From NCBI GenBank assembly GCA_043228905.1, contig JBHGNT010000014.1:930001-994000 (forward strand): a stretch of DNA of 64,000 nucleotides, written 5' to 3'. The notes under the pieces were generated by a model. That model had not been told where the DNA came from, did not search any database, and saw only the letters and a program-made list of their open reading frames with translations. Position numbers and translations under genes: made by a program. Below are positions 20,504-34,044 of the stretch, piece by piece. How positions within the stretch are numbered: position 1 is the stretch's first letter; each line of letters starts with the position of its first letter. Origin of the DNA: Azolla caroliniana. Lineage: Eukaryota > Polypodiophyta.

Positions 20504-23225
20504 TGTTACCCCGTACGAGATGTACGGAGAGTCAAGTGTGATGAGCGAGGGTCGAATGTTATCATGATGTTGTTGTGTATGTGTAGGGGGCATAAATGTA
20601 ATTGTGAGTCTATACGTATGTGAACACATGCACACGTGCGTGCATGTGGATGGATACGAGGAGGTGTGAGTGAGTGTCCAGTATGAATGCTCGAGGGGGC
20701 TTACACCCCTATGTACTATTTCTCTTGTACTATTTAACCCTCTTGTACTATTTAACCCTTTATGGAGAATGAATGAAACATGAATGATCATTTCTCTCTT
20801 AATCTCTCTCTCTCTCTCATCATCTCTCTCATCATCTCTCTCTCTTCCCTCTCCCTAACGTTGAACCCCCTTGGGAGGGGGGTAGAGCCATTCTAGGCAC
20901 CACCCCCCACCCCGCAATGCTTCTCAATGCACATCCCGCACCGATCACCATCTCCATTGTTATCATAACACTAACACTAACCCTAAAACTACAACACTAT
21001 TTGGCGACCACTAAGGCGACCCCCCTTTGGAGACAGAGTCCAAGAATGATACGCAGTGATGCAAGAAAAGTGACAAATGATGGCGATGATGTGCAGGAAC
21101 TGACAATATGTACAAGTGAGTGAGAAATTGAAGATTGACAATGTATTCATCACAAAACGAGGAATCCATGAATCGACAAAGAAGTGTTCAGCATACCTGA
21201 TCCATGTTTAGTCATAAGCAGAGACAAATATATCCTTTGATGTGTGTTAAAGTATATACAAATTTGTCCACAGTTTACAAGTTAAAGCACAAATGTGTCT
21301 TCTCATTACCACCATTTCAATCATCATCATCATATCCACCTAGATCATTCTTAACGAAGAGGGAGAAAATGATGATCATAATGAAGGCGAATATGAACAT
21401 GAAATGTTGTGTGGTTCGTGCAATTATGCTTCGTTGACAAAGACAGTGAAGGACGGAAAATTAAACGCACAACCAAATAGAGACGATTGAAGGGCCCGAA
21501 AGAAAGTGATGGGTTGTATGGCCAGAAGGACTGAACAGAGCCGAAGACAAAAACGGTTAGACACAGCCGAACTGCGGCCAAAACGGAGGCCGGAAGAACG
21601 CCCAGATAGTGACGACTGAACAGAGCGGCCACGCGATTGGAGGCTGGCCGGACGGGGCTGGCGACGACGAGAAAGGCGTCAGGAACGGTCACCACCAACC
21701 GACAGCAGCCGGAGCAGAGCGGCCGGAGAGCGGTCGGAATGGCCGGATAATGGCTGAAGAGCGACCGGAATGGTCAAACAACGGTTGAAGAGCAGCCGGG
21801 CAACAGTCGGAACGGTTGGAGTGGCCGGATAGTGGTTGAACAATAGTCGGGCAAAGGAAAACAACAGTCCGACAAGCGCCTAGACGAGAAGACACGGCAT
21901 CAGAGAGGCAACGGCCAGACCAGTGGCTACAAAGGCCAGACCAATGGCGGGACAACAGACAATAGCGACAACCGGAACAGCCATGAACGACGGCCGAAAC
22001 AACAACAAAGACACTGCCAAACCATGGAGGTGACGCACACATGAAGGAAATAGGACATAACAGAGATAGAGGAAGAAAGAGGAAGAAGAAAACAGGAAAT
22101 GACATAGAGCAGAAGGATAGGAAGCAACAATAATGGCGGTGGTAGAAGAAGAAGAAGACAGAAAGGAACGAAACAGAAAGATGAATTAGAAACAGGAGAA
22201 AGAAGAAGATAGAAGAGAAAATGAAGAGAAGAAAGCTAACGAATCGCAAAACGGCGGGAAGAAGAGAAAGACGCAGACAACGGCAAGAGAGAAACGTAAG
22301 AAGCATAGAAGAAGACAAAAAAAAATTGGAGGGGTATTAGACAAAAAGGGTACATAATTAAATTTTTAAAAATCAACGGGCACCGACTGAATTTTTAAAA
22401 AACTCATCAACCTAAAAGATATGGACACGATCCACACACAACTCACAAGATACAAAGAAGAACATACATATACACAACATGATTTTGGACCCATGACGAA
22501 GTTCGTAAGCCGACAAAACGAGAATGTTCGTGTCTCGGAAAGATTTGCTGACCGACAAAGATGTTCGAGTCAAGCACTCCAATCGAGGGAGTCGATCGTT
22601 GAAAGGACCGATGGAAGTCCCGATCGAAGAAATATCATCATCAAGGCATGTGGGATCGACGTGCAAGGCACTCTCCCACGGGCGTGCCATATTGTGTTAC
22701 CCCGTACGAGATGTACGGAGAGTCAAGTGTGATGAGCGAGGGTCGAATGTTATCATGATGTTGTTGTGTATGTGTAGGGGGCATAAATGTAATTGTGAGT
22801 CTATACGTATGTGAACACATGCACACGTGTGTGCATGTGGATGGATACGAAGAGGTGTGAGTGAGTGTCCAGTATGAATGTTAGAGGGGGCTTACACCCC
22901 TATGTATATACCCCCTCTTGTACTATTTAACCCTTTATGGAGAATGAATGAAACATGAATGATCATTTCTCTCTTAATCTCTCTCTCTCTCTCATCATCT
23001 CTCTCATCATCTCTCTCTCTTCCCTCTCCCTAACGTTGAACCCCCTTGGGAGGGGGGTGGAGCCATTCTAGGCACCACCCCCCACCCCGCAATGCTTCTC
23101 AATGATTCTCAACCTCTTCATGATCTCTCTCACCATCATACTCTCCATCTTCATTATGACACCATGTATATCTTCATCATCGATAATCATCATTACCATT
23201 AACCCTAACCTTAAAACCTACAACA
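20504..23225 (+). mobile_element. Non-autonomous LTR element (LARD-like) nested in a copia LTR
   Basis: Two LTRs, 20504-20996 and 22695-23225 (TGTTACCCCGTACGAG...ACAACA), enclose about 1.7 kb with no polymerase domain. The interior begins CTATTTGGCGACCACTAAGG. That resembles the primer-site region of gypsy/TAT-type elements primed by a TGGCGACC-matching tRNA. The interior is rich in GGCCGGA-type imperfect repeats (21590-21850) and GAA-rich tracts; its minus-strand frame (21689-22318) is low complexity and not convincing. Flanks CAACG/CAACA fit a 5-bp duplication with one later change. No clear purine tract precedes the second LTR, which weakens the call. Confidence 0.65.
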
Positions 23226-23486
23226 CAACATGCTAAACAACACTATTTATACAAGTCCATAAAGGACTGACAAAAGTACTTACATGTACTTCAATGCTCA
23301 TACATGCGACTGACACTAACTACGAGACAATGATTACCTAGTAGTCTAGGCTACTACTAGGCTTCCGGTTCACGCTTGAATCCAGCTCTCTGATCCATCT
23401 CCCCGATCCGGCCGGTTGTTTTCGGATACCGATCCGGCTCAGGCTTCTTCAGCCGATCCGGATCTGGTTGAGCTTGCTCACTCAAC
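23226..23486 (-). repeat. Copia 5' LTR, upstream part (interrupted)
   Basis: Read on the minus strand from TGTTGAGTGAGCAAGC, it includes TTGTATAAATAGTG (TATA). It continues at 20503-20339. At 23487 it abuts the integrase of the next copia element, so it appears to have inserted there. Confidence 0.7.
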
Positions 23487-26400
23487 AACAATACTAGGTG
23501 ATAGATTTATCATGTGGACTGATATCCGAACTACTTCAACCCAAAAACCTTATGGCAGATTTGCATGATGCAACATAGAAACAACTCTATCTTGGATGGT
23601 TCTATTCATCCTTTCTGCCACACCATTTTGTACCAAAGTGTAAGGGGTAGTAAACTCTCTACGTATGCCTCTAGACTCACAAAAATCTCTAAACTCATGA
23701 GAGGTATACTCCCCTCCATTATCAGAACATAAAGCCTTAAGCTTTATTCCTTTTTCAGTCTCAATCGAGGCAAGCCATTTTCTAAAAATGGGGTATACAT
23801 CACCCTTTCCCTTTATGGGATACACCCACACCTTTCTTGTGGCATCATCAATAAATGTCACAAAATACAAAGCTCCACCCAATGATCTAGTAGGCATAGG
23901 GCCGCATACATCTATATGAACTAGATCCAAGGGTTCAATAGATGAATTAGAATTAATATTTGGATGCACACTTCTAGTTTGTTTACCATATTGACAATGC
24001 TCACAAACTGAAAAATTTGAAAATGACAACACAGGTAAATAGCCAAAACGTGATAGAGTTTCCATTCCAGTACGAGACATGTGACCTAAGCGACCATGCC
24101 AAATACAAGCCATAGGTTGTTCTGTGACTGTCAAAAGATGCTATTTTTTATGGACAACTAAAGGATAAAGTGAACCGACCTTGTTCCCTTTGGCAATAAC
24201 CATATTTCCTTTTGTAATACGAAAGGACTGGGAAGCAAATGTCACTTTAAAGCCAATGTTATCAAGTTGTCCAACAGACATTAAGCTACGAGTCAGCTTA
24301 GGCACATGGCGTACATTTTGTACAGTAAACAAAGAGCCATCAGAAAATTGTACCATGGCATCTCCAATTCCAATCACATCACATTGATGTGAATCTCCAA
24401 GTCGTACTGTATCAAGTGGTTTAGTTTCATATCGTGTGAACCACTCTCTATGTGGAGTCACATGAAATGAAGCACCAGAGTCTAATAACCATGTATGACC
24501 AAGCACATGAGCAATATTAGTCTCAGCATAGGTAGCATCATCATCCATGACCAAGATGTCAACACCATCATCGCGTGCGACATTTATTTCCTCTATCTTC
24601 ACTGAAGATGATGAACCCATCAACTGTTTAACATGCCCATCACCATGAGTTTTACCCTTTTCCCTTTCTTTGTTCTTCAAGGCATAACAATCTTTCTTGA
24701 AATGACCCTTCTTGTAGCAATAATGGCATTCCACAAGTCTCTTCCTAGACTTACTTCTGCTCTTGTCATGATTTCCATGACTATTTTTGGTATGTCTTCT
24801 ACCAGGTTGTTGGTTCTTGCCATGACCAGAATCTCGAACATTATATGCCTCTCCAACTTGTGAGGAAACCATAGATTTCCTACGTATTTCTTCACCCAAT
24901 AGTGCTCCACTTATGTTATTATACACCAATTTCCCGTTTGGTACACTAGCGCTAATAGCGGTGCAAAATGTGTCCCATGAGCTTGGCAATGTGCATAGCA
25001 AAAATACAACTTTCAGATCGTCATCCATGGTCATTTTTTGAGCTTGCAATTGCGACCATAATGCATCAAATTGATTTAAATGAGATGCAACACTATTTGT
25101 ATCCTTCATACGAAGGTCATATAGCTTCCTCTCAAATACACCTTGTTAGCTGCAGTTTCCTTCTCATAGGTATTGCATAGCTTTTTCCAAAGTTCTTCGG
25201 AGTTTTTGTTGTCTAAAACAATAAAGTAGACACTATCCTCCAAGTGCAATCTTATAGTGGACATGGTCAAGGCATCAAGTTCCTCCCAATCATCATCATC
25301 CATGTCATCCGGCTTCTTCGCTTTGCCGCCTAGGGGCCTCGTTGCTTTCTTTGAACCAATACATCACGCATCTAATTCTTCCACAAGCAAAATTAGATCC
25401 ATCAAATTTCTGGATCTCAATACGATCTTTTCCCAAAAATGAATAGTTCTTACTTGAACTATTGCAAGCAACAGAAGTGCTACTAGATGCATTCAACATT
25501 TCAGATTCCATGGGAGTGAACGATAGTATCAGGCAACAAAATACGATTGGGCAACAAAAAACTTGTAACTGACTAGCTTATGGCAAACTGTCAAAAAATG
25601 GTCCCAATAATGCGTGCAGCATGCACCACTGAAAGCATACCACTTCCAAAATATCAGTTGCAAACTGTCCAAAAAAGACTAATGCCACTCTTGCATATAA
25701 CACGCACCACTGAAAAACATATAATTTCCAAAATGTCAACGATGTTGACTAGGATACACCTCCCAAATCACAAATTGTAGGCATCTGCTTTGCTATACAT
25801 TCACACTGACCCCAAATCTCTCTTCCAAATGTGACAATAATATTGACTAGCATACATCTCCCAAATCACAAACTTCAGGCATCTGCTTTGCCATACATCC
25901 ACACTGACCCCAAATCTCTCTTCCAAATGTGACAAGGGGTCTCTCCCACCACAGCTTATTTCCACCAAAATATGTTTTGCTTATGATGGATAAACGGAGA
26001 GTTTAACCAAGAGAAATACCTGTGAATAGCAAGCTCCTTTCTTCAATGTCGAAGATGCTAGAGATGCCCAAGCTGAGCCCGATACTCCAACGCTCGCCAC
26101 ACGAATCTCCTACATTGTTGCTACGAGTCTCAGACGCTCGCTGCTTCCGACTCCAAAGCTTCCTATCGTTGTCTCCCAAGCTCTAATACCATTGTTGTAA
26201 GTTGATAAGGTAGAAAACCAAGATGGAATTGTTCTATTCTACTCCGAATCGTGATGCAAGGACAACAAGGATGAAGAACGAGCAGTGCTCCTTCTTAGTT
26301 GTAGTGTGCACGGCAGGAACAGGGGGCAAGCAACAAAGGGATTCAATAGACAACTCTTAATACAACATGAGGGTGGAGGTTACATCAGAGAGGAAGAGGT

Positions 26401-26587
26401 AGTGAATCTCCGCAACAGAGAAAAGCGGGGGGGGGGGGGGGGGGGGGGGAACGACAGAGACGAAGAAAACTCTCACTCACTCACTCACTCACACTCACTA
26501 AACTCGCTCTCTCCCCCCACACTACTAAGTGAAAGACCAGTTTTGGCCTTTTCACACTTAGCATGTATCGGGGATACATGTATAACA
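23487..26587 (-). mobile_element. Copia element, 5' LTR to integrase, cut by another insertion
   Basis: On the minus strand an LTR runs from TGTTATACATGTATCC (26587) to about 26199. A primer site (CTCTAATACCA at 26183-26193, one base from the usual form) follows. Then come gag (25511-25109), a CCHC knuckle CHYCYKKGHFKKDC, protease WLLDSGASFHV, and integrase with CEHCQYGKQ, CSDNGGEYTS and QNGVAERMN. Frameshifts or stops lie near 25107, 24137 and 23551. The frame reaches SPSIVV and ends at 23487, where the LTR of another element begins. RT and RNase H are missing. A G run of 20 at 26430-26449 lies in the LTR. Confidence 0.8.
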
Positions 26588-26782
26588 TTGCACCCAAACA
26601 TTCATTTCCAATCATATCTTCTTCACTAACAATATCATTTTTAATGACCAATCTTTATGTGAAAGTGCATAGATACAACAAAGTTCTATTGTGGATCAAA
26701 ACATTCTTTCCTAGTCATATTACCATCACTGGAATTCCCACCCGAGTCCTGACCCATTTCCAAGAAAACAATGCATAGATAT
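26588..26782. repeat. Left part of the second copy of the 920-1560 segment
   Basis: It runs from TTGCACCCAAACATTC to GCATAGATAT, matching 915-1112. It continues at 32310 after the inserted copia element. Confidence 0.9.
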
Positions 26783-27071
26783 TGTTGAGAATCAAGCTCA
26801 ACTTGGTCTAGTGTGTGAACTCACCTTGAGAGTGAATAGACACTCCAACAATCAAGAGTCACCATTATGTCACCACTTTGTATTCTAGCATTTAATATGA
26901 GTCATAAAATCATATTCTATGACACATAACGTATGAGCTTTCACATTCCCCTCACTTGTAGTTAATGAAGAGAGTGGGTGACTATATAAAGCACCCTCCT
27001 CCCACCTTGTATAATGTTGAGTCTTTCTCCTTTGTTAATATACTTTTACCTTACGTATTCTCTATCTTAAT

Positions 27072-27131
<60 letters not shown>

Positions 27132-27187
27132 CACACACACAGTTCACACCTATTCCGCTACACAAGAATCATACCCGATTCTTTACA
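26783..27187 (+). repeat. 5' LTR (405 bp)
   Basis: It contains TATATAAAGCACCCTCC (TATA) and a long CT run at 27073-27128 that is much shorter in the 3' LTR. Confidence 0.92.
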
Positions 27188-27337
27188 TGGTATCAGAGTG
27201 GTTTGGTAGCTCCATCTAGCCCATCCGTGTGTGTTGAGTTCTACGCCAACGTTCAAGAAGAACCAGCTCATCGTTGTCGTAGCTTCGCTACATAGCTCGC
27301 ATTCGAAGAGAGAAGAAGAAGAAGAAGAATCGACATA

Positions 27338-30300
27338 ATGAATACTCAAATGGGGAGCGCTCTCCCTACTGAGAAGTTGGATCGAAACAACTTCGCATCT
27401 TGGGAGTACAAGATGCACCAATACCTTGTCAGACAAGGCTATTGGAGCTACATCAAAGGAGAGCACGAAGACCGACCCGCCGAACCGGCTCTCGGATAAG
27501 CGAGATGGGAGCAAGCCGCAAGCCGCGTGATGTATTGCTTGGTGACATGTGTTCACGATCACATGCTCGGCTACATTCGCGAAGCCAAGATGCCGAAGGA
27601 GGCATGGGAAAAACTACGAAAGATTTTCACGGCGAATACAACCGCAAGAAGGCTTCAACTCCGCCAAGAGTTGAACAACATTCAACAAAGGGACATGTCC
27701 ATCACGACATACACCTTGAAGATCAAGGAGCTTTGCGACGCGCTCGGCTCGATAAGCGTAAGTATCGATGATGATGAGATAGTGCAAATATGCCACGGCG
27801 GCCTCGCACCACGGTTCGGCGCGATGCAAACCGTTGTTCTAGTAAGGGAGAAATCTCCCTCCTTCTTCGAGCTCCAATCAATGCTATTGGTCGAAGAAAA
27901 CCACGTGAGTACAAGGAGCAATGAGTCGGAAGGCCACATGCTCTACACGCACTCGAACGGAGGAAGAGGACGCGGACGAACGAGAGGCCAATTCGGCCAA
28001 GGACAAGGCGGACGAGGTTCGACCTACGACAACAACTCCCAATTTCGGCCGCAAAACGGAAGCCAACGAGGAACCTTCGCAAGAAGGGGGAGCTTCCACT
28101 CCGGCCCGAGCCGTGAAAACGCAACCGAATGTAGATATTGCGGAAAGCTCGGTCACCACGAAGAAGAGTATCGAAAGAAGATGCGCGAATCGGCTTCCAC
28201 AAGTTCACAACTCACGAATTACGCGCACAATTCCGACTACGAAGAGTATAGCGGAATGTACGGGCACAACTCCGACTATGAAGATCGTGGCGGAATGTAT
28301 GCACACAACTCCGACCGTGGCGGAATGTTCATGATGAAACATAGAGCAAACTCTATGTCGGCCTCTACCTCAACTAGTGCCCTCAATCCGGAGGACGTAT
28401 GGTTTGTTGACTCCGGAGCCTCAAACCCTATGACATCTCATAAATAATGGTTTCTCGAACTTTGAGAGCCAGAGCGACCCCGGTTATGTCAAAACCGGAG
28501 ATGACACTACACACCCGATTCGGCACATCGGCAATGTTCCGTTCGGCGAAAGAGGTAAGCAAACATACATTAAAAATGTCTTGCATGTTCCCACCATCAC
28601 AAAGAATTTGGTCTCGGTCGGCCAAATGGTTGAGCAAGGGATGCAAGTACGATTCGACCAAGAAGGGCGCTTCATCGAAAAAGAGGGCCGAATCATCGCG
28701 CGCGGAAGAAGAGTGGGCCGGATGTTCATTCTCAATTCACACGAGATGAAATCCACCATGTTCGCAAAAAGCACAAAAGCCGACTCCGACATAGAGCTAT
28801 GGCACAAGCAAATCGGCCACATCAATCTCAACAAACTCAAAGCAATGAAATCGAAAGGAGTCGTCATCGAACTCCCAACATTCAAAGAGAAGGAGATTGA
28901 AGGTGTATGCGAAGAGTGCCAATTTGGCAAGCAACACCGACACCCATTCCCGAAAGAGCAGAACGTGAGCAAAGGTCTACTCGACGTAGTCCATTCCGAC
29001 GTATGGGGACCGGCACAGACGGCTACATTCGGCGGATGCCGATATTACGTGCTCTTCATCGACGACTTCTCTAGGCACACTTGGATCTACTCGATGTGAC
29101 AAAAGAGCGAAGTGTTCGGAGACTTCCAAACATTCAAGAGTAAATTCGAGAAAGCTACGGGTGACATGTACGATGTCTCCGATCGGATGGCGGCAAGGAG
29201 TACTTCTCGGACGATTTCACGGCGTATCTCCGAAAAGAAGGAATTCGGCGATAATTCACTTGTCGACACACTCCGCAACAAAATGGAGTAGCCGGGCGCA
29301 AAAATCAGCACATCCTCGAAGTAGCGTGGGCCATGATGAACGAGAAGCATATGCCCAAGTCATATTGGGCCGAAGCTGCAAATACGGTCGTCTACCTAAT
29401 GAACCGATGCACAACATCAGAGTGCACGAGGTCACTCCGCACGAAAAATACTTTGGAAAGAAGTCGGACCTATCGCATGTTCGAATATTCAGCTCCATTG
29501 CGTACGTGCACATCCCCGACGAGAAGCGTCAAAAGCTGGACCCAAAGTTGGAGAAATGTATCCTTGTAGGATACTCACTGGAGCAAAAGGGGTACAAGTG
29601 CTACAACCCCTCAACTCGAAAATCTCGAGTAAGTCGAGACGTCATTTTTGACGAGTCCGCATCCTGGTACGCACTAGAGACAACTTCGACTCCGACTCCG
29701 CTCGACCTGGAATCCGCCGAACAAGAGATAGAGGATGAAGATCACCTTACACACATGTTCGAAGAAAGTCCGATCCCAACCCGACTGAGCGGACCACAAG
29801 AGTCTTTAAGCGATCAAAGCACATCATGACCTAGCTTGAAGATGGACAAAGGCAAGGCGAAAATGACAGAATATGAAGACGATCGCTTCGACGACGATGA
29901 CTCGACTCACTCACTCGACACTGAGTTCGGCGGCTTCGATGTACCAATTGGAGCTAAGAAATCCCTCATCTCTGCAAATGAAAAGCTATGTCGCTCCACC
30001 CGTGAAAAGAATCCAGTCAGCCGATTCGGCTACAACGACTACATGGCATATCACTATGCCTTTATGATGAAGGTGGCGACAGTACGCATGCCGGAAACAT
30101 TTTCCAAAGCAGCCAAGGATCCGCGATGGATCGAAGCCATGAACGAGGAGATGCAGGCACTACACAAGAACGAGACATGGGATCTCGTTCCCACCTCACC
30201 ACACAAAAAGTCGATCGGATGCAGATGGATTTACAAAGTGAAGTACAACATCGATGGTCCCGTCAACCGCTACAAAGCACGACTCGTAGCGAAAGGCTAT

Positions 30301-31652
30301 GCCCAAACGCACGGAGTTGACTACGAGGAGACCTTTGCCCCGGTGGCAAAGATGATGACGGTACGGACCATAATTGCGCTTTCCGCGGCGAAAGGGTGGC
30401 ACCTCCATCAAATGGACGTCAAGGACGCATTTCTGCAAGGCGAATTAGAAGAGGTGTACATGATACAACCACCCGGCTTCAACTCGAGCACCCATCCAAA
30501 AGTTGTATGCCGACTCAAGAAGCCACTCTACGGCCTCAAGCAAGCACCGCGTGCTTGGCATTTGAAGATAACGCAATATCTTCATCAAATCGGCTTCCGT
30601 ATGTCAAAATCGAACAACTCCCTCTACATACGAAGTGATTCCACAAGTCTGATCGTCATCATCTTATATGTGGATGACCTAGTCATTGGAGGTGAGCATC
30701 TCGTTGAAATCAATAAGGTCAAATCCCTACTTTCCGACAAGTTCGAGATGACAGACATGAAGGAGCTCCACTACTTCCTCGGCATCGAGGTAATTCGGAC
30801 TCCGGCCGGAATCATGATCTCTCAACGGCACTACATCCTCAACTTGTTATAGAAGTTCGGTATGGCTGAGTGCAAATCCGTGGCAACCCCGCTCGATCGC
30901 AATCTCAAACTCAATGCGAACTCCGGCACCAAAGCGTGTGAGCCGACTCAGTATCGGCAAATCATCGGGAGTCTCATCTACCTCACGATCACTCGACCCG
31001 ATCTCAGTTATACGATCGGTCTCCTTAGCCAATTCATGCGAAACCGTGTGATATTCACTTGGATTGCGCTAAGCGAGTTCTACGATACGTGAGCGGCACA
31101 ATGGATTGTGGCATCCTCTACAAGACCGCGATGCCAATACGACTCGAGGGGTACACAGACGCCGATTGGGCCGGCTACAAAGCCGATAGAAGATCAACCT
31201 CCGGATTTGTCTTTTCCCTTGGCAACGGAACAATATCCTAGACCAGCAAAAAGCAACCAATCGTCGCTCTTTCGAGCACTGAGGCGGAATACAAGAGCGC
31301 GGCAGTGGCCGCATGTGAAGTCGTATGGCTCAAAAGGATACTCAAGGATCTGGGCGTACCCATCAAGGATCTGACTTCCCTTTACTGCGACAACATGAGC
31401 AGTATCTATCTAGCTCGGAACCCGGTGTTCCACTCGCGGACAAAGCACATCAAAGTGCACTATCACTTCATCCAAGAGCGTGTTCTAGCTGGCGATGTTG
31501 ACCTACAACACATTAGCACAAATCTTCAAATGGTCGACATCTTCGCTAAAGCCTTAGGAGCCGACAAGCTATGGCAATTCATGACCGATCTTGGATTGAC
31601 GATCCCTAACCTGCCAAGCTTGAGGGGGAGTACTGAAGACGCTACGCAATAA
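27338..31652 (+). pseudogene. Copia gag-pol with many stops
   Basis: Gag starts at 27338 (MNTQMGSALPTEKLDRNNFA) and meets TAA at 27497. The knuckle reads CRYCGKLGHHEEEY, where the last Cys is Tyr; the related copy at 49.6 kb keeps Cys. Protease WFVDSGASNPM precedes TAA at 28444. Integrase pieces follow (CEECQFGKQH, VHSDVWGP), disrupted around 29098-29340. RT ([22 protein letters not shown]) lies at 29836-30852 and RNase H (TDADWAGYKADRRST, LSSTEAEYKS) at about 30860-31652. Several stops look like C-to-T changes (CAA to TAA, CGA to TGA, TGG to TAG). It closely resembles the copy at 49468-53152. Confidence 0.93.
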
Positions 31653-31918
31653 TGCGTGGATTCCGCAAACCGCACACACTACACAATAACGCGTGGATTC
31701 CGCAACCACGCAACGAAGCCGCGAAGAGCCGATCTACTGCGTAAAGCCGCGAAGAAAGACGCATGTTGAAGCACAGACTTCACAACTACGCACAACGCAA
31801 GCTGGAGCACGGATTCCGCAACTCCGCATAAATGCGAGCCGACGCGAACTCCAGAACGCGAGTCGAAGCGGATTTCAAATACCTTCTAAAACCGACCCGA
31901 CTTGAGATTGAGGGGGCA

Positions 31919-32309
31919 TGTTGAGAATCAAGCTCAACTTGGTCTACTATGTGAACTCACCTTGAGAGTGAATAGACACTCCAACAGTCAAGAGTCACCA
32001 TTATGTCACCACTTTGTATTCTAGCATTTAGTATGAGTCATAGAATCATATTCTATGACACATAACTTATGAGCTTTCACATTCCCCATGCTCCATGAGT
32101 CTTGTAGTTAATGAAGAGAGTGGGTGACTATATAAAGCACCCTCCTCCCACCTTGTATAATGTTGAGTCTTTCTCCTTTGTTAATATACTTTTACCTTGC
32201 GTATTCTCTGTGTCTTACTCCTTGTCTCTCGCACTCTCTCTCTCTCTCTCATACACACACACAGTTCACACCTATTCCGCAACACAAGAATCATACCCGA
32301 TTCTTTACA
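31919..32309 (+). repeat. 3' LTR (391 bp)
   Basis: It pairs with 26783-27187. It has an extra CATGCTCCATGAGTCTTG-type stretch near 32087-32104 and a shorter CT run. Confidence 0.92.
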
Positions 32310-32770
32310 GATATGAACATATTCTACGATATGATATGCGTAACACTAGCACTCATTCTAGTCATCTTAAAATGCAAAGATATGCAAATTCTCTACGTTG
32401 TCTAAATTCTTCCACGAAGATGATTTTAAACAAGAAATTTTCACATACCATTCGGAAAGAGAGGAATTGGGTGACCTAAGTCAAGTTGCAATGTGGGGTT
32501 AAAGGCAGATTATCCTTCTTGATGTGGGTTTTAGAGGGATTTGCTTGAGCTTTCTCCAGTATGTGAAGGAACAGAGTATTTTGAGACTGCCTCTGAAGAA
32601 GAGATGTATGAGGCTGAGGGTCATCTGGAAGAACACTATAGAGAGGAGAATGAAGAAAAACCATAATCCTCATCTTCCTCCTCCTTCTCCTTCTCCTTCT
32701 TGCTTTCTTCCTTATGTGATGATGTACTAAGAGTTAGAGTCAAATTTCAATACACACAACACACTAAGAT
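32310..32770. repeat. Right part of the second copy of the 920-1560 segment
   Basis: It starts GATATGAACATATTCTACG and follows 1113-1565 to ACACACTAAGATAGG. It shares the CTTCTCC-rich tract and the 65-70 codon frames on both strands, which are not convincing genes. Confidence 0.9.
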
Positions 32771-32819
32771 AGGAATATGTTATGCATGTATATGTATATG
32801 TATACAGAATATGTTATGC

Positions 32820-32851
<32 letters not shown>
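32771..32851. repeat. TATATG microsatellite
   Basis: TAGGAATATGTTATGCATG(TATATG)n occurs in two blocks. It is the counterpart of the arrays at 1557-2009 and 35076-35328. Confidence 0.85.
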
Positions 32852-32852
<1 letters not shown>

Positions 32853-32879
32853 AGATGATATGATGTGTCTTGTGTGTAA

Positions 32880-34040
32880 TATGAACCTAGAAGTACCAAG
32901 TGGTTGAGCAAATAACAAAGAGACACTCGAAAGAGGAGGGTGTCAAACATTCTGTGTCAAATCGTGGAACCAAGCCATTGAAACAATCATATCCGCCACC
33001 CCTCTTTTGCCAAGCAAAGAAATGTCGTAAGCACACCATTGTTTTTTTACTTGTCAAGTATATGATTATTCACACAACATTGTTTGAGTAATGGCATTAG
33101 GTGGGTTAGACATTGGTTACATCATGCTTCAACAATCTATTAATATATAAAACATAATCTTTACCTTGTCCAAGGTTTCAATCATTTGTGCATTCTCTAT
33201 TTTCTATGCAATTGGTAGCATGATATTGGAGAGGCCCAACACTTTTTCTATGACATTGTATATCTTTGGAGGTGGACATTCGAGCAAGAGTCGTGGCAAG
33301 TGAACCAAGTTTGTGAATGTTTAGGTACGTAGCGCATATGCATCTTGGTGGGGCAAGGTGTTGCAGCTAGTACATATTGACTAGAAAGGCCAATTGGGCA
33401 AAGTAGTGTGAACCTTAAGGAGATATGGTAGGGCTTGGAGGGTAACTCTTTTACTATATTGGTTACAAAGCAACTATTGTGAATATGTATGGTGCTTATT
33501 AGCTTAAGGTTTGTTGCCTCTCTCAACATTTGGTTCACATTCTTTCTTGTTGCCCGTGGTTCTATGTTTGCCTCAATATCTGGATTCTTCACTTTGCCCT
33601 ATTATTGCCAATAGAAGATGTCTCGTGCTAACCTCCATAGAATTTTGTAGCATTATTGCGTTACGACACTCTTCAATTGCATGTAAACCAATGATCATAG
33701 TAGAATGTGGAGTGCGAGAAATTACATCTCAATCTTGGATTGTCAAAACTTGGCAAGAATTGTGGACGGAATTGGGCAACAATACATATGAAAGGGAATA
33801 TTGGCTCAAGCAAGTTCTATCTTACGAGAATATTGCATGAGATTCGAATGTGGAAATTTGATTTGGTAGCTGCCCGCATAAATGAGTTTCATGCGGTCAT
33901 CAACGATTAAATGTGCATGAGCATATTCTATTCTTTTATTAAATATATCACAACTCGAGGTATACACTTATAAATTTCATAAAAATAATGTTGGCTATCT
34001 ACCACAACTTTGATTCTTCTGCCCCATTTTCAAAATTATA
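32880..34040. other. No gene seen
   Basis: AT-rich sequence with short frames on both strands (for example 33511-33840). None shows a recognisable domain, splice structure or repeat. Confidence 0.5.
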
Positions 34041-34044
34041 CGAG

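Larger units (their letters stand above)
26783..32309 (+). mobile_element. Ty1/copia retrotransposon with both LTRs and exact target duplication
   Basis: LTRs 26783-27187 and 31919-32309 begin TGTTGAGAATCAAGCTCAAC and end GATTCTTTACA. The duplication GATAT is exact (26778-26782, 32310-32314). A primer site TGGTATCAGAG lies at 27188, and a purine tract GAGGGGG at 31910-31916. The host sequence on both sides is contiguous in the copy at 1090-1130. The LTRs are much more alike than the many internal stops would suggest. Confidence 0.96.

Noticed and set aside
21689-22318. A 209-codon minus-strand protein
   Set aside because: It is low-complexity Ser/Leu/Phe-rich sequence made by GAA-rich and GGCCGGA repeats inside a retroelement, without domain or splice evidence.
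27884-28334. Overlapping reverse and alternate-frame proteins in the copia gag region
   Set aside because: They are shadows of the gag frame, which carries the recognisable zinc knuckle.
33511-33840. A 109-codon gene
   Set aside because: No domain, no supporting splice sites and ordinary AT-rich composition; chance frames of this length are expected.
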